In this document: positions 24,577 through 33,900 of the stretch, piece after piece
Position numbering within the stretch: position 1 is the first letter of the stretch
Layout of the letters: each line of letters begins with the position of its first letter
Assembly (NCBI RefSeq): GCF_000716435.1
Contig: NZ_JNWO01000002.1
Span: 248,001 to 312,000, forward strand
Length of the DNA stretch: 64,000 nt
Reading direction: 5' to 3'
DNA from: Streptomyces xylophagus
Lineage (GTDB): Bacteria > Actinomycetota > Actinomycetes > Streptomycetales > Streptomycetaceae
The notes under the pieces: generated by a model
Seen by the model: only the letters and a program-made list of their open reading frames with translations
The model's database searches: none
Told to the model about the DNA's origin: nothing
Program-made: the position numbers and the translations under genes

Positions 24577-26682
24577 TTGGCACGCAACACGCGCAGACGC
24601 CCCACAGGCGCACGACGCGCGACGATGGCAGCGGTCGCCCTGATGCTGGGCGGCGGAGGACTGGTGGCGGCGAACGTCTACGCGTCGGCGTCCGAGGGCG
24701 GTTGGGGCGGTGACTCCACCCAACAAGGGTCTCCGGACGCGGCGTCGCGTGGCGCGACGATCGACTGCCCGGACATCGGCACCCAGTTGACGACGGTGCC
24801 CGACGAGGCGAAGGCCGACGTCGACAAGGAACTCGCGCTTCTGGACCAGCAGATAACCGAGGCCTACCAGAAACTCCAGGACTCGACCGAGTCCATACGC
24901 CAGGACGCCTCCTTCGCCGACAACGCGATCATGAATCCGTTGAAGGAGAAGCGGGCCGCGACCATCGGGCGCATCGACGACGCCATCGACCGTGTCGGGG
25001 ACCGCCCCGAGGGACTCGACGCGCTCGCCGCCTGCACCCTCATCGCCCCCACGAACGGTGACCAGAACGGCAGCGGCGGCGACCAGAGCGGCAGCGCCGC
25101 CCCGACCGGCCAGGGCCAGCAACAGGGCGGCGACCAGGGCCAGCAGCAGTCCACCAACGGGCCTGTCGCCTCGGACTACGCGGACATCACCTCCGTGCAG
25201 CCCAACGTGAACGCCCCGCAGGATCAGGCCGACGCCTCCCGCGGCACGTTCGTCACCGCGTGCGGTGTGAACGAGAACGGGCTGTTCAACTCCGACAACG
25301 TGATCGTCGCCCCCGGAGTCAGCAACGGCGCCCACCACTTCCACGACTACATCGGCAACCAGTCGAACAACGCCTTCGCCAGCGACCAGGACCTCGCGAA
25401 CGCCGACACGAGCTGCGAGAACCCAGGCGACAAGTCCACCTACTACTGGCCCGTCCTGCGCCTGCAGAACGGCAAGCAGGAGCAGGACGCCGACAAGCCC
25501 GGCGGCGGCACCGAGGGCAACTCCGGTGAGATCGTCACGGCCAAGCAGGTCACGCTGACCTTCGAGGGCAACGCGAAGAGCAAGGTCGTCGCGATGCCGC
25601 GCCTCCTGCGCATCATCACCGGCGACGCGAAGGCGTTCGTCAACGGCCCGGCCAACGCCAACGCCTCCTGGAGCTGCACCGGGTTCGAGGACCGGCAGCT
25701 CAAGGACAAGTACCCGCTGTGCCCCTCGGGCAGCGACGTGGTGCGCACCTTCAAGTTCCAGAGCTGCTGGGACGGCCGCAACATCGACAGCGCCAACCAC
25801 CGCACCCACGTGGCCTTCGAGGCCGCCGACGGCACCTGCCCGGACGGCTTCAAGGCCATTCCGCAGCTGGTCCAGCGCATCGTCTACGGCGTCGACGCGC
25901 CGAGCCTCCAGGACGGCGGGAAGACCACTCCGCTGTTCGCGGTGGACTCCTTCCCGGAGCAGCAGCACAAGCCCGTCACGGACCACGGCGACTTCATCAA
26001 CGTCTTCGACGAGGGCCTGATGAACGACATGGTCACCTGCATCAACAGCGGCGAGAAGTGCGGCGCCGGCACGGACAACGACCCCGGATCGGGCAACGGT
26101 TCGGGCGGCGGCGCGGGTGCGGGCGGCGGTTCCGGTGAGCCGTCTGCGTCCCCGACGGCCACCGACACCGCTACCGCTACGGCGACGGCCACCGCGACCG
26201 CGACCGCTTCCGACGAGCCCGGCGGCAACGGCGGCGACGAGGGGAACGGCGGCAACGGCGGCAACGCCGGGAATGGTGACAACGGCGGCAACGGTGACCA
26301 GCCCACCGCGGATCCCGCGACGAGCGCCCCGGACACCGAGACCACCGACCCCGAGCCCACCGACATCCAGACCACCGACCCCGGAGATCTGACGACCGCC
26401 GTCTCGGTGCCCAAGGCCGACACGAAGACCGAAGGATCCAAGTCGACCGAGACACAGGGGAGTTCGGACAACGGATCCGGTGGCCAGGTCGGCAGCGCCG
26501 AGTCGACACCGCCCGCCTCGTCCTCGGGCGGGGAGAGCTACGCCGCCGTAGGCCCGAACCAACCGCAGGCGCAGGGCGGGCTGGCGGAGACCGGCGCGAA
26601 TCTGTGGCCCGCCGTGGCCGGCGCACTGCTTCTCATCGCCGGATTCGTGGTGCTCTACCGGAGCAAGCGCAGCGCTCGCTGA
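24577..26682 (+). CDS. Sortase-anchored DUF1996 surface protein
   Basis: A 701-residue wall-anchored protein starting with TTG (TAGGAGC upstream). A basic N-terminus and one hydrophobic segment (about 14-32) form the export signal. Residues about 55-145 are helical and coiled-coil-like. The DUF1996 domain spans about 220-490, with [31 protein letters not shown] and paired cysteines. A Gly/Asn/Asp/Thr-rich stalk follows (Thr-Ala repeats near 525-545), ending in LAETG at about 669-673, a transmembrane helix and a basic tail. LAxTG is the sortase E type signal. DUF1996 function is unknown; histidine clusters suggest metal or substrate binding. Confidence 0.88.
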   Translation: MARNTRRRPTGARRATMAAVALMLGGGGLVAANVYASASEGGWGGDSTQQGSPDAASRGATIDCPDIGTQLTTVPDEAKADVDKELALLDQQITEAYQKLQDSTESIRQDASFADNAIMNPLKEKRAATIGRIDDAIDRVGDRPEGLDALAACTLIAPTNGDQNGSGGDQSGSAAPTGQGQQQGGDQGQQQSTNGPVASDYADITSVQPNVNAPQDQADASRGTFVTACGVNENGLFNSDNVIVAPGVSNGAHHFHDYIGNQSNNAFASDQDLANADTSCENPGDKSTYYWPVLRLQNGKQEQDADKPGGGTEGNSGEIVTAKQVTLTFEGNAKSKVVAMPRLLRIITGDAKAFVNGPANANASWSCTGFEDRQLKDKYPLCPSGSDVVRTFKFQSCWDGRNIDSANHRTHVAFEAADGTCPDGFKAIPQLVQRIVYGVDAPSLQDGGKTTPLFAVDSFPEQQHKPVTDHGDFINVFDEGLMNDMVTCINSGEKCGAGTDNDPGSGNGSGGGAGAGGGSGEPSASPTATDTATATATATATATASDEPGGNGGDEGNGGNGGNAGNGDNGGNGDQPTADPATSAPDTETTDPEPTDIQTTDPGDLTTAVSVPKADTKTEGSKSTETQGSSDNGSGGQVGSAESTPPASSSGGESYAAVGPNQPQAQGGLAETGANLWPAVAGALLLIAGFVVLYRSKRSAR

Positions 26683-26706
26683 ACACCGTGCACGGCTGTG
26701 ACAACG

Positions 26707-26744
26707 ACGGCCCGGCCGCCCTCACTCGGGGGCGGCCGGGCCGT
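26707..26744. terminator. Bidirectional terminator between DUF1996 and gap genes
   Basis: Perfect 14-bp GC arms at 26707-26720 and 26731-26744 enclose a 10-base loop, 24 bases after the DUF1996 stop and 20 bases from the convergent GAPDH stop. Confidence 0.85.
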
Positions 26745-26764
26745 CACACGTTCAGCGCGCCGCG

Positions 26765-28210
26765 TCAGACGGCAGGCGAGGGGTACGTCGGGTACTCGAC
26801 CCCGGAGACGTGCTGGACGACCCGGATGACCTGGCAGGAGTAGCCGAACTCGTTGTCGTACCAGAGGTAGAGGATCGCGTTGTCGCCGTCGACCTTGGTG
26901 GCGCCCGCGTCGATGATCGAGGCGTGACGGGAGCCCATGAAGTCGCTCGACACCGCGTCGGGGGCGGTGGTGAAGTCGATCTGGCGCTTCAGCGGCGAGG
27001 TCAGTGACACATCGCGGAGGTAGTCGAGGACCTCGGCGCGGGTGGTCTCGCGGCCGAGCCGCAGGCTGAGGATCGCGATCGAGACGTCCGGCACCGGGAC
27101 ACGGATCGAGCTGCCGGTGATCGGCGCCTTGAGGTCGGGCAGCGCCTTGGCGACGGCCGAGGCGGCACCGGTCTCGGTGATCACCATGTTCAGCGGCGCC
27201 GAACGGCCGCGGCGGTCGGCCTTGTGGTAATTGTCCAGCAGGTTCTGGTCGTTGGTGAACGAGTGGACGGTCTCCACATGGCCGCGCAGCACACCGTACT
27301 CGTCGGCCATCGCCTTCAGCGGCGGCACGATCGCGTTGGTGGTGCAGGACGCGCAGGACAGGATCTGCTCTTCCGGCTTGATCGTGTCGTGGTTGACGCC
27401 GTGCACGATGTTGGGGACGTCGCCCTTGCCGGGCGCGGTCAGCACGACCTTGTCGATCCCGGGCCGCAGATGCTGCGAAAGGCCTTCCCGGTCACGCCAC
27501 TTGCCCGTGTTGTCGATGAGGATGGCGTCCTTGATGCCGTACGCCGTGTAGTCGACCTCCGACGGGTCGCCCGCGTAGATCACCTTGATCTCGTTGCCGT
27601 TGGCGATGATCGTGTCGCTCGCCTCGTCGACGGTGATCGTGCCCTGGAACTGGCCGTGGATCGAGTCGCGGCGCAGCAGCGAGGCCCGCTTCACGATGTC
27701 CTGTTCCCCGCCCCGGCGTACGACGATGGCGCGCAGCCGCAGACCGTTGCCCGAGCCGGCCTTCTCGATGAGCAGCCGGGCGACCAGGCGGCCGATGCGG
27801 CCGAAGCCGTACAGGACGACGTCACGGCCCTCGCGGCACTCGATCTTGTTGACGCCGGTGGCGCCGGCGACCGCCTCGGCGGTGAACTCCTCTACGGAGA
27901 GGCCGCGTTCGTCGGTCCGGTGCGTGGCGGCGAGCATGCCGATGTCGATCTGGGAGGGGCCCAGGTCGAGCGCGGTGAGGGCGCGGAGGTACGGCAGGGT
28001 CTCGGTGACGGACAGTTCCTCGCCGTCGATCTGCCGGGCGAACCGGTGGGTCTTGAGGATGCTGACCACCGACTTGTTGACCAGGGAGCGGCTGTGCAGC
28101 AGGACGGTGACGTCCCGCTCGCGGTGCAGCTTCCCGATCATCGGGATCATCGACTCCGCGATCTCCTCGCGGGTCTTCCAGTTGGTGAACGAGTCCTCGT
28201 TGACAGGCAC
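26765..28210 (-). CDS. Glyceraldehyde-3-phosphate dehydrogenase, long form
   Basis: A 481-residue GAPDH-family protein. The catalytic core occupies about 128-470: NAD-binding VVLYGFGRIGRLVARLL, the catalytic cysteine at about 289 (SCASCTTNAIVPPL), and late NAILYLWYDNEFGYSCQV. An extra N-terminal domain of about 125 residues (ending VNKIECREGRDV) is absent from the usual 335-residue enzyme. This long form is known in actinobacteria and other bacteria beside a normal Gap and may prefer a different direction, cofactor or role. It stands alone. Confidence 0.9.
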   Translation of the reverse strand: MPVNEDSFTNWKTREEIAESMIPMIGKLHRERDVTVLLHSRSLVNKSVVSILKTHRFARQIDGEELSVTETLPYLRALTALDLGPSQIDIGMLAATHRTDERGLSVEEFTAEAVAGATGVNKIECREGRDVVLYGFGRIGRLVARLLIEKAGSGNGLRLRAIVVRRGGEQDIVKRASLLRRDSIHGQFQGTITVDEASDTIIANGNEIKVIYAGDPSEVDYTAYGIKDAILIDNTGKWRDREGLSQHLRPGIDKVVLTAPGKGDVPNIVHGVNHDTIKPEEQILSCASCTTNAIVPPLKAMADEYGVLRGHVETVHSFTNDQNLLDNYHKADRRGRSAPLNMVITETGAASAVAKALPDLKAPITGSSIRVPVPDVSIAILSLRLGRETTRAEVLDYLRDVSLTSPLKRQIDFTTAPDAVSSDFMGSRHASIIDAGATKVDGDNAILYLWYDNEFGYSCQVIRVVQHVSGVEYPTYPSPAV

Positions 28211-28313
28211 AGGTTTCTCTTTCGAGCTAGACGGCGCTCATATGCTAACCCGCTGTTCATCTGCTCGTTCAGCTGGGGTGCCGCCCGGCCCGTGGCGGGC
28301 CCGGAGCGCCGAA

Positions 28314-28345
28314 AGGGCCCTGCCGACGCGCGTCGGCAGGGCCCT
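28314..28345. terminator. Strong terminator after the cold-shock helicase operon
   Basis: A 32-bp perfect palindrome: 14-bp arms starting AGGGCCCTGCCGAC, with a GCGC loop. It lies 22 bases past the stop of the 109-residue protein gene (minus strand) and upstream of the GAPDH gene. Confidence 0.88.
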
Positions 28346-28367
28346 CAGGGTCGTACTGGTGTCGCTT

Positions 28368-28697
28368 CTACACGGTTTCCACAGCGTCCTGGACCGCCGC
28401 GCCGCTGCCCAGCAGCGCCGACGCGTTCTCCAGCGGAGAGAGGACGTGCACGGGTACGGCCTCGGGCAAGCCGTGGCACGTGAAGCCGAGCCGGGTCATG
28501 GCCCGGATGACCTCACCACTGTTGAAGTCGCGGGGATCCTGCCGGGTGATGACCTGCCCCACCTGCTTGACGGGGTAGCGGCGCCGCCCGATGGTCACGG
28601 ACTCACCCGTGACCAGCTCGGGCTTGATGCCCTTCATCGTCTCCAGGACACCCATCTTGGTGAGGTCGAAGGGATACCGGGCGATGACACAGCGCAT
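28368..28697 (-). CDS. Conserved small protein in the cold-shock operon
   Basis: A 109-residue soluble protein beginning MRCVIARYPFDLTKMGVLET. A central basic stretch (TIGRRRYPVKQVGQVITRQDPRDFNSGEVIRA is the core region) suggests nucleic-acid or ribosome contact, though no named domain is recognised. GAGG lies five bases before the ATG. It begins 64 bases after the DEAD-box helicase stop on the same strand and is followed by a strong terminator, so it is the last gene of the helicase operon. A role in cold adaptation or RNA handling is inferred from context only. Confidence 0.75.
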   Translation of the reverse strand: MRCVIARYPFDLTKMGVLETMKGIKPELVTGESVTIGRRRYPVKQVGQVITRQDPRDFNSGEVIRAMTRLGFTCHGLPEAVPVHVLSPLENASALLGSGAAVQDAVETV

Positions 28698-28761
28698 GTT
28701 GCCTCACAGAGAGAAGGAGGATCGGGGGCCGAACGGGCGCCCGAAGGCGCCGAGTTGGTCC

Positions 28762-30318
28762 TCAGGCCGCAGGACCGAAGGACGACCGTCGCTGCCCCCG
28801 GCTGCCGCTACTGCCGCCGCGCCGCGCCGCACCACCGGTGGACGACCGGCCGCCCTCGCCGGCCGGACGGCCACGACGGCCCCGCGACGACGAGGAGGAC
28901 GGGCTACGACGGGCACGCTCGCGCTCGACGACCGGCGCGGTGATGACGACCGGGACGCCGGACGGAGCCTGGGCGCCCGTGATCCGGGTCAGCTCCTCCT
29001 CGCCCGACCGCACCGCGGTGACCTCCGCGGTGACGCCGGCCATGGTCATCAGGCGGGTGAAGTCACGGCGCTGGTCGGGGGTGACCAGCGTGACGACACT
29101 GCCGGACTCGCCCGCACGGGCCGTACGGCCGCCGCGGTGCAGATAGTCCTTGGGGTCGGTGGGCGGATCGACGTTGACGACCAGGTCGAGGTTGTCGACG
29201 TGGATGCCGCGCGCCGCGACGTTGGTCGCCACCAGCGCCGTCACATGCCCGTCCTTGAACTGGGCGAGCGTGCGGGTGCGCTGCGGCTGGGACTTGCCGC
29301 CGTGCAGACCGGCCGCGCGGACACCGTTGTTCAGCAGGTGCTTCACCAGCCGGTCCACCGCGTGCTTGGTGTCCAGGAACATGATGACCCGGCCCTCGCG
29401 CGCCGCGATCTCGGTGGTCGCCCGCTGCTTGTCCGTGCCGTGCACGTGCAGGACGTGGTGCTCCATCGTCGTGACCGCGCCCGCGGAGGGGTCGACGGAG
29501 TGGACGACGGGGTCGGTCAGGTACCGGCGGACCAGGAGGTCCACGTTGCGGTCCAGGGTGGCCGAGAACAGCATCCGCTGGCCACCCGGCTGCACCTGGT
29601 CGAGCAGTGCGGTGACCTGGGGCATGAAGCCCATGTCGGCCATCTGGTCGGCCTCGTCGAGGACGGTGATGGTCACGCCGTCGAGTCGGCAGTCGCCGCG
29701 CTCGATGAGGTCCTTGAGGCGTCCCGGCGTCGCGACCACGACCTCCGCGCCACCGCGCAGCGCACCGGCCTGGCGGCCGATGGACATACCGCCGACGACG
29801 GTGGTCATCCGCACGCTGACGGCGCGGGCGTACGGGGTGAGCGCGTCGGTGACCTGCTGGGCCAGCTCGCGGGTGGGGACGAGGACGAGCGCGAGCGGCT
29901 GACGCGGCTCTGCTCGGCGGCCCGCCGTACGGGCCAGCATCGCGAGACCGAAGGCGAGGGTCTTGCCGGAGCCGGTGCGGCCGCGGCCGAGCACGTCACG
30001 GCCGGCGAGGGAGTTGGGGAGCGTCGTCGCCTGGATCGGGAACGGGACGGTGACGCCCTCGTGGCCGAGAGCGGCCAACAGCTTTGCGGGCATGTCGAGT
30101 TCGGCGAACGACTCCACGGCGGGCAGACCCGGCGTGACCGTCTTCGGCAGGGCGAACTCGCCCTGCAGGGCGACCGGACGGCCACCGCCGCCCTTGGACC
30201 GGCGGGGTGCGCTGGAGCGGTTGCCGGACGGGGCTGCCGAACGGTAGCCGCCCTTTCCGGATTCCGGATTTCCATTCCGCTTTCGCGGGGAGCGATCATT
30301 TGTACGTGCGCGGTTCAA
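28762..30318 (-). CDS. DEAD-box RNA helicase of the cold-shock group
   Basis: A 518-residue ATP-dependent RNA helicase. The ordered motifs are the Q-motif region (PFPIQATTLPNSLAG), motif I GRGRTGSGKT, Ia PTREL, Ib TPGR, II as DEAD (VLDEADQMADMG), III SAT, V TDVAARGIH-type (NVAARGIHVDNLDLV) and VI HRGGRTARAG. The C-terminal tail is very basic with Ser/Arg/Gly runs, typical for RNA annealing. The TTG at 30318 is chosen because AAGGAAGG precedes it by six bases; a GTG at 30342 is possible. That ribosome site lies inside a long hairpin. Csp lies immediately upstream. Confidence 0.9.
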   Translation of the reverse strand: MNRARTNDRSPRKRNGNPESGKGGYRSAAPSGNRSSAPRRSKGGGGRPVALQGEFALPKTVTPGLPAVESFAELDMPAKLLAALGHEGVTVPFPIQATTLPNSLAGRDVLGRGRTGSGKTLAFGLAMLARTAGRRAEPRQPLALVLVPTRELAQQVTDALTPYARAVSVRMTTVVGGMSIGRQAGALRGGAEVVVATPGRLKDLIERGDCRLDGVTITVLDEADQMADMGFMPQVTALLDQVQPGGQRMLFSATLDRNVDLLVRRYLTDPVVHSVDPSAGAVTTMEHHVLHVHGTDKQRATTEIAAREGRVIMFLDTKHAVDRLVKHLLNNGVRAAGLHGGKSQPQRTRTLAQFKDGHVTALVATNVAARGIHVDNLDLVVNVDPPTDPKDYLHRGGRTARAGESGSVVTLVTPDQRRDFTRLMTMAGVTAEVTAVRSGEEELTRITGAQAPSGVPVVITAPVVERERARRSPSSSSSRGRRGRPAGEGGRSSTGGAARRGGSSGSRGQRRSSFGPAA

Positions 30319-30319
30319 T

Positions 30320-30358
30320 GGGAACCTTCCTTGATATGGCACGTATCAAGGAATTCCC
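30320..30358 (-). promoter_or_regulatory. Hairpin sequestering the helicase ribosome-binding site
   Basis: On the minus-strand mRNA, TTCCTTGATA (30344-30353 reversed) pairs perfectly with TATCAAGGAA across a 7-base loop. A flanking GGGAA pairs with TTCCC, leaving a 2-base GG bulge. The AAGGAAGG ribosome site is in the 3' arm, and the stem ends one base before the TTG start. A 15-bp stem hiding the ribosome site points to regulated translation. Confidence 0.75.
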
Positions 30359-30441
30359 GCGGTGAATGAACGGCGCAGAGAATCGCAAGAACGAGCCGGT
30401 GGCTTCGGCGGAATAGCGCCGAAAGCTTGGAAAAAGCAGCG

Positions 30442-30477
30442 AGCTGGGGCCCGCACCCCAAGGTGCGGGCCCCAGCT
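30442..30477 (-). terminator. Terminator after the cold-shock protein gene
   Basis: Perfect 16-bp arms (AGCTGGGGCCCGCACC, 30442-30457, and its complement, 30462-30477) with a CCAA loop. It starts 19 bases after the csp stop and separates csp from the helicase gene. Confidence 0.9.
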
Positions 30478-30495
30478 GCGAAGTAAACGTCGTCG

Positions 30496-30699
30496 TTACG
30501 CAGGAACGATGTTCTCGGCAGTCGGGCCCTTCTGGCCCTGCGCGATGTCGAAGGTCACCTTCTGACCCTCCTGCAGCTCGCGGAAGCCCTGGGCGGCAAT
30601 GTTCGAGTAGTGGGCGAAGACGTCAGCGCCGCCACCGTCCTGCTCGATGAAGCCGAAACCCTTTTCCGCGTTGAACCACTTCACGGTGCCACTGGCCAT
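30496..30699 (-). CDS. Cold-shock protein (CspA family)
   Basis: A 67-residue single cold-shock domain. The RNP1 motif KGFGFIEQ and the RNP2 motif VFAHYSNI are intact, as is the initial [14 protein letters not shown]. It binds single-stranded RNA/DNA and melts RNA structures. The ATG at 30699 has AAGGAG at ideal spacing. A leader of about 160 bases with two hairpins precedes it, as expected for cold-regulated csp genes, and a strong terminator follows. The DEAD-box helicase gene is next on the same strand. Confidence 0.96.
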   Translation of the reverse strand: MASGTVKWFNAEKGFGFIEQDGGGADVFAHYSNIAAQGFRELQEGQKVTFDIAQGQKGPTAENIVPA

Positions 30700-30874
30700 T
30701 TTGTTCTCCTTCGGGGCGGTCAGCGGAGTCCGCACTGTGCGGGCTCCGTGTCGCCGTGATGATCACCCCGCCGGAAGAAAGACCGGACACACAAAAAAAT
30801 GCTCCACCGCCTCGGAGGGCGGTGCGGGCATCTGAAGGGTTTGGCAACCACAACTGCAACTGAGATCAAGACTA
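30700..30874 (-). promoter_or_regulatory. Long structured leader and putative promoter of csp
   Basis: TAGTCT at 30869-30874 (minus strand) is a plausible -10, implying a leader of about 160 bases. The leader holds a stem at 30724-30748 (one mismatch) near the ribosome site and an intrinsic-terminator-like hairpin at 30793-30831. Structured leaders of this length are usual in cold-shock genes. Confidence 0.5.
30793..30831 (-). terminator. Intrinsic terminator with T-tract, after the PKS gene or inside the csp leader
   Basis: On the minus strand ATGC-CCG-CACCGCC pairs with GGCGGTG-GA-GCAT, with a CTCCGA loop, and a run of seven T (30793-30799) follows. A real T-tract is rare in this GC-rich genome. 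It lies about 120 bases past the PKS stop (30953), so it can end the PKS mRNA. If csp starts at 30862, the same element would be an attenuator. Confidence 0.75.
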
Positions 30875-30952
30875 GCACGGCGCGATCGTCCGTGTGCGGC
30901 CGTTAATTCCGTTTCTCACGTCGCCGACATAGATATTCGATCGGCTCCCTGG

Positions 30953-33900
30953 TTACGCGAGCGTGTCGATCCAGTCACGGATGACCTTAGCTGTCGTCGG
31001 GGCGTCCTCCTCCAGGACGCTGAGATGGGTGCCGGTGGTCTCCGCGGTGTCCTGGACGCGAGGCCAGGACGAACGCCACTCCGGAGGCATGTCCGGCAAC
31101 GGCTCGGACGCGCGCACCAACAAGGTCGGCACCGGTGTCGGCTCGGGCTGCCACCCCCGGAACATCCGGGTGTACGCGCCGAGCGACAGCAGCGCCAGAT
31201 CGTCGACCAGAGTGTCGAATCTCTCTCCGACGGCCAGGGGAACCCGGGCGGGCAGTGACAGCAGCCACGGCTCGGCCTCTCGGTCCGGGGTGATGTGGTA
31301 CGAGTCGATCAGCACCAGTCCGGCCGGGGGAGCGCCGAGAGCGGTCAGCCGGCCGGCCAGCGCGTGGGCGGCCGTACCGCCCATGGAGTGGCCGACCAAC
31401 ACATAGCGGCGATCGCCGAGTTGGTGCCGCACGGTCGTGGCGTGCGAAGCGGTCAGGGTCTCCAAGTCCCGTGCCACCGCGTCTCCGTGGTCGACGCCGG
31501 AGTGCCGCACCTCGAAGACGTCCCGCTCGCCCTCGAAGCAGGGGGCGAGCCCCGCGTACCAGGGACGGCCCAGGGTGGTGGCGAAGCCGGGAACACAGAC
31601 GAGAGCGGGGCCCTGGGTGCCCGCGGCCAGCCGCAGCGGCGGCAGCGCGTGCCGGGCGGCCTCCTCCGGGCCGAAGACGGGCGCGCCGATGGAGGCGGTC
31701 ACCAGCAGATGCATTGCGGATACGACGTCACCGGTCTCGCAGACCTGCCGATACAGGGCCGGCAGCGACTGCCCGGCTCCACGCCCGCGTCCACGGGACC
31801 GTGCCGGTGACGGGGCGGTCGCGACGGCGGGCTCGTCGGGCAGGACGCCGCGCAGCTCGCCGTACAGATGCTCGGCCAGCTGTTCCGTGTCCGGCCAGTC
31901 GTAGGCCACCGTGACCGCGAGCGGTGTTCCGGTCAGCAGGCTCAGCCGGTTGCAGAGCATGACCCGCATCAAGGAGTCGAGGCCCAGCTCCGAGAAGTCC
32001 CGGTCGACGGCGTCGGCGTCCGTGTGCCCGAGCACGGCCGCGACCTCGGTACGGATGAGCGCCTGGAGGGCCGGGAGCCGCTCGGGCAGGGGCAGTCCCG
32101 CGAGGCGATCACGCCAGGACCCGGCCGCGTCGTCCGGCACCGCGCCCCCGCTCGCTGTCATGGCGGAGGCCGACCGCCGCTCGGCGCGCAGCAGTCCACG
32201 CAACGGCGGCGGAACAACCGTCCCGGCCGGAACCGCCTTGGGCGAGCGGTCCAACGGCAGTGGCGCGAGGACCGGTTCGTCACTGCCGAGCGCGGCGTCG
32301 AAGAGCGCGAACGCCTGCTCCGGGGAGACCGAGCGCACCGGCCCGCCGTGGACCCGGCCGCTCCGCGCCGCCATACCCTCCCCATCCGCCCACGCGCCCC
32401 AGGCCAGCGACAGCGCGGGCAGCCCGAGTGCCGCGCGATGGCGGGCGAGCGCGTCCAGGAAGGAGTTCGCGGCCGCGTAGTTGGCCTGACCGGGGTTGCC
32501 CAGCAGCCCGGCCGCCGACGAGAACAGCACGAAGTGCGACAGCGGCAGCTCCTTCGTCAACTCGTGCAACTGCCAGGCCGCATCGGCCTTAGGCCGCAAC
32601 ACCGCCGCCAGCCGCTCAGGAGTCATCGACGCGAGCACGCCGTCGTCCAGGACGCCGGCCGCGTGCACTACGGCGGTCAGGTCGGGGCCGAACGTCTTGA
32701 GAACGGAGGCCAGTTGATCGCGATCGGCGGTGTCACAGGCCACCAGGTCCACCTGCGCGCCGGATTGCCCCAGATCGTCCCGCAACTCTGCTGCGCCGGG
32801 CGCCTGTTCGCCGCGTCGGCTGAGGAGTACGAGCCGCCGCACTCCATGGTGCTCGACCAGGTGCCGGGCCAGCATCGCTCCCAGGGATCCGGTGCCGCCG
32901 GTGATGAGGACGGTGCCTCCGCCGAGGGAGTCGTCGGGCGCCTCCGAACTGGGTGACGCCGTCAGCCGGGGGACGCTCAACATGCCCTCGCGGACCGCGA
33001 GTTGCGGTTCCCCCGTGGCGAGGGCGGCGGGCAGCTGTCGTAGCGATTCGGGGTGGTCGTCCACGTCCACGAGGGTGAGGCGTCCGGGGTACTCGGCCTG
33101 CGCGGTGCGCAGGAGTCCCCAGACCGTGGCGGCGGGCAGGTCGGGTGACGGGTCTGCGGCGCCGCGGGTGACCACGGCCAGTCGTCCGGTACCGGCGAGG
33201 TGTGTTTGCAGCAACTCCAGTGCCCGGACGGTAAGTTCGTGCGCCTCGGTTGACGGGTCCGTGTCGACGGGGGCGGCTAGGGACGCCACGATTGTCTCCG
33301 GCGTCTCCTCGGACCAGGACGCCTCGTCGTCGGCGGAGGCAAGGATGGAGGACAGGCCCAGGTCGTCCGTCTCCGACATCGCCACGGCGGGGGCATTGCC
33401 GGCGGCCGGAACGCGCGTCCAGCGCAGCCGGTACAGCTCTCCGGCCGGGGGACCGATCCTCGGTGCCGGTCGGGTGGTCATCGACTCCAGCCGGGCCACG
33501 GGCGCGCCCGTCGGGGTCGCGAGGTCCAGGGTGATCGAGTCGGGGCCCGTCGTCGTCATGCGGACGCGCAGTGCCGTCGCTCCCGTGGCGTGCAGGGTCA
33601 GGCCCTGCCAGGCGAACGGCAGGCGGGGCGGGCCGGCGGGCGGTTCGGCGAGCAGGCCCGCGTGCAGGGCGGCGTCCAGCAGGGCCGGGTGGAGGATGTG
33701 GCGCCGGGCGTGCGGGACCGGCACCGGGCCGATCTCTGCGAACAGTTCCTCGTCCCGCCGCCACAACGCCGTGACGCCCTGGAACGCCGGACCGTACGCC
33801 AGCCCGGCCTCGGCCACCCGGTCGTAGGCGCCGGAGAGATCCACCCGCGTAGCACCCGCCGGTGGCCACGCGGTGAGAGGAACCGCGCCGTCCGGAGCGC

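Noticed and set aside
26159..26290. Tandem repeat array (Thr-Ala and Gly-Asn units)
   Set aside because: It is low-complexity coding sequence of the stalk in the sortase-anchored protein, not an independent repeat element or CRISPR.
24430..26562. Very long open frame antisense to the DUF1996 gene
   Set aside because: It mirrors the coding strand, as GC-rich third positions often produce. The protein is Val/Gly/Arg repeats with no domain, while the plus-strand gene has a clear domain, signal and anchor.
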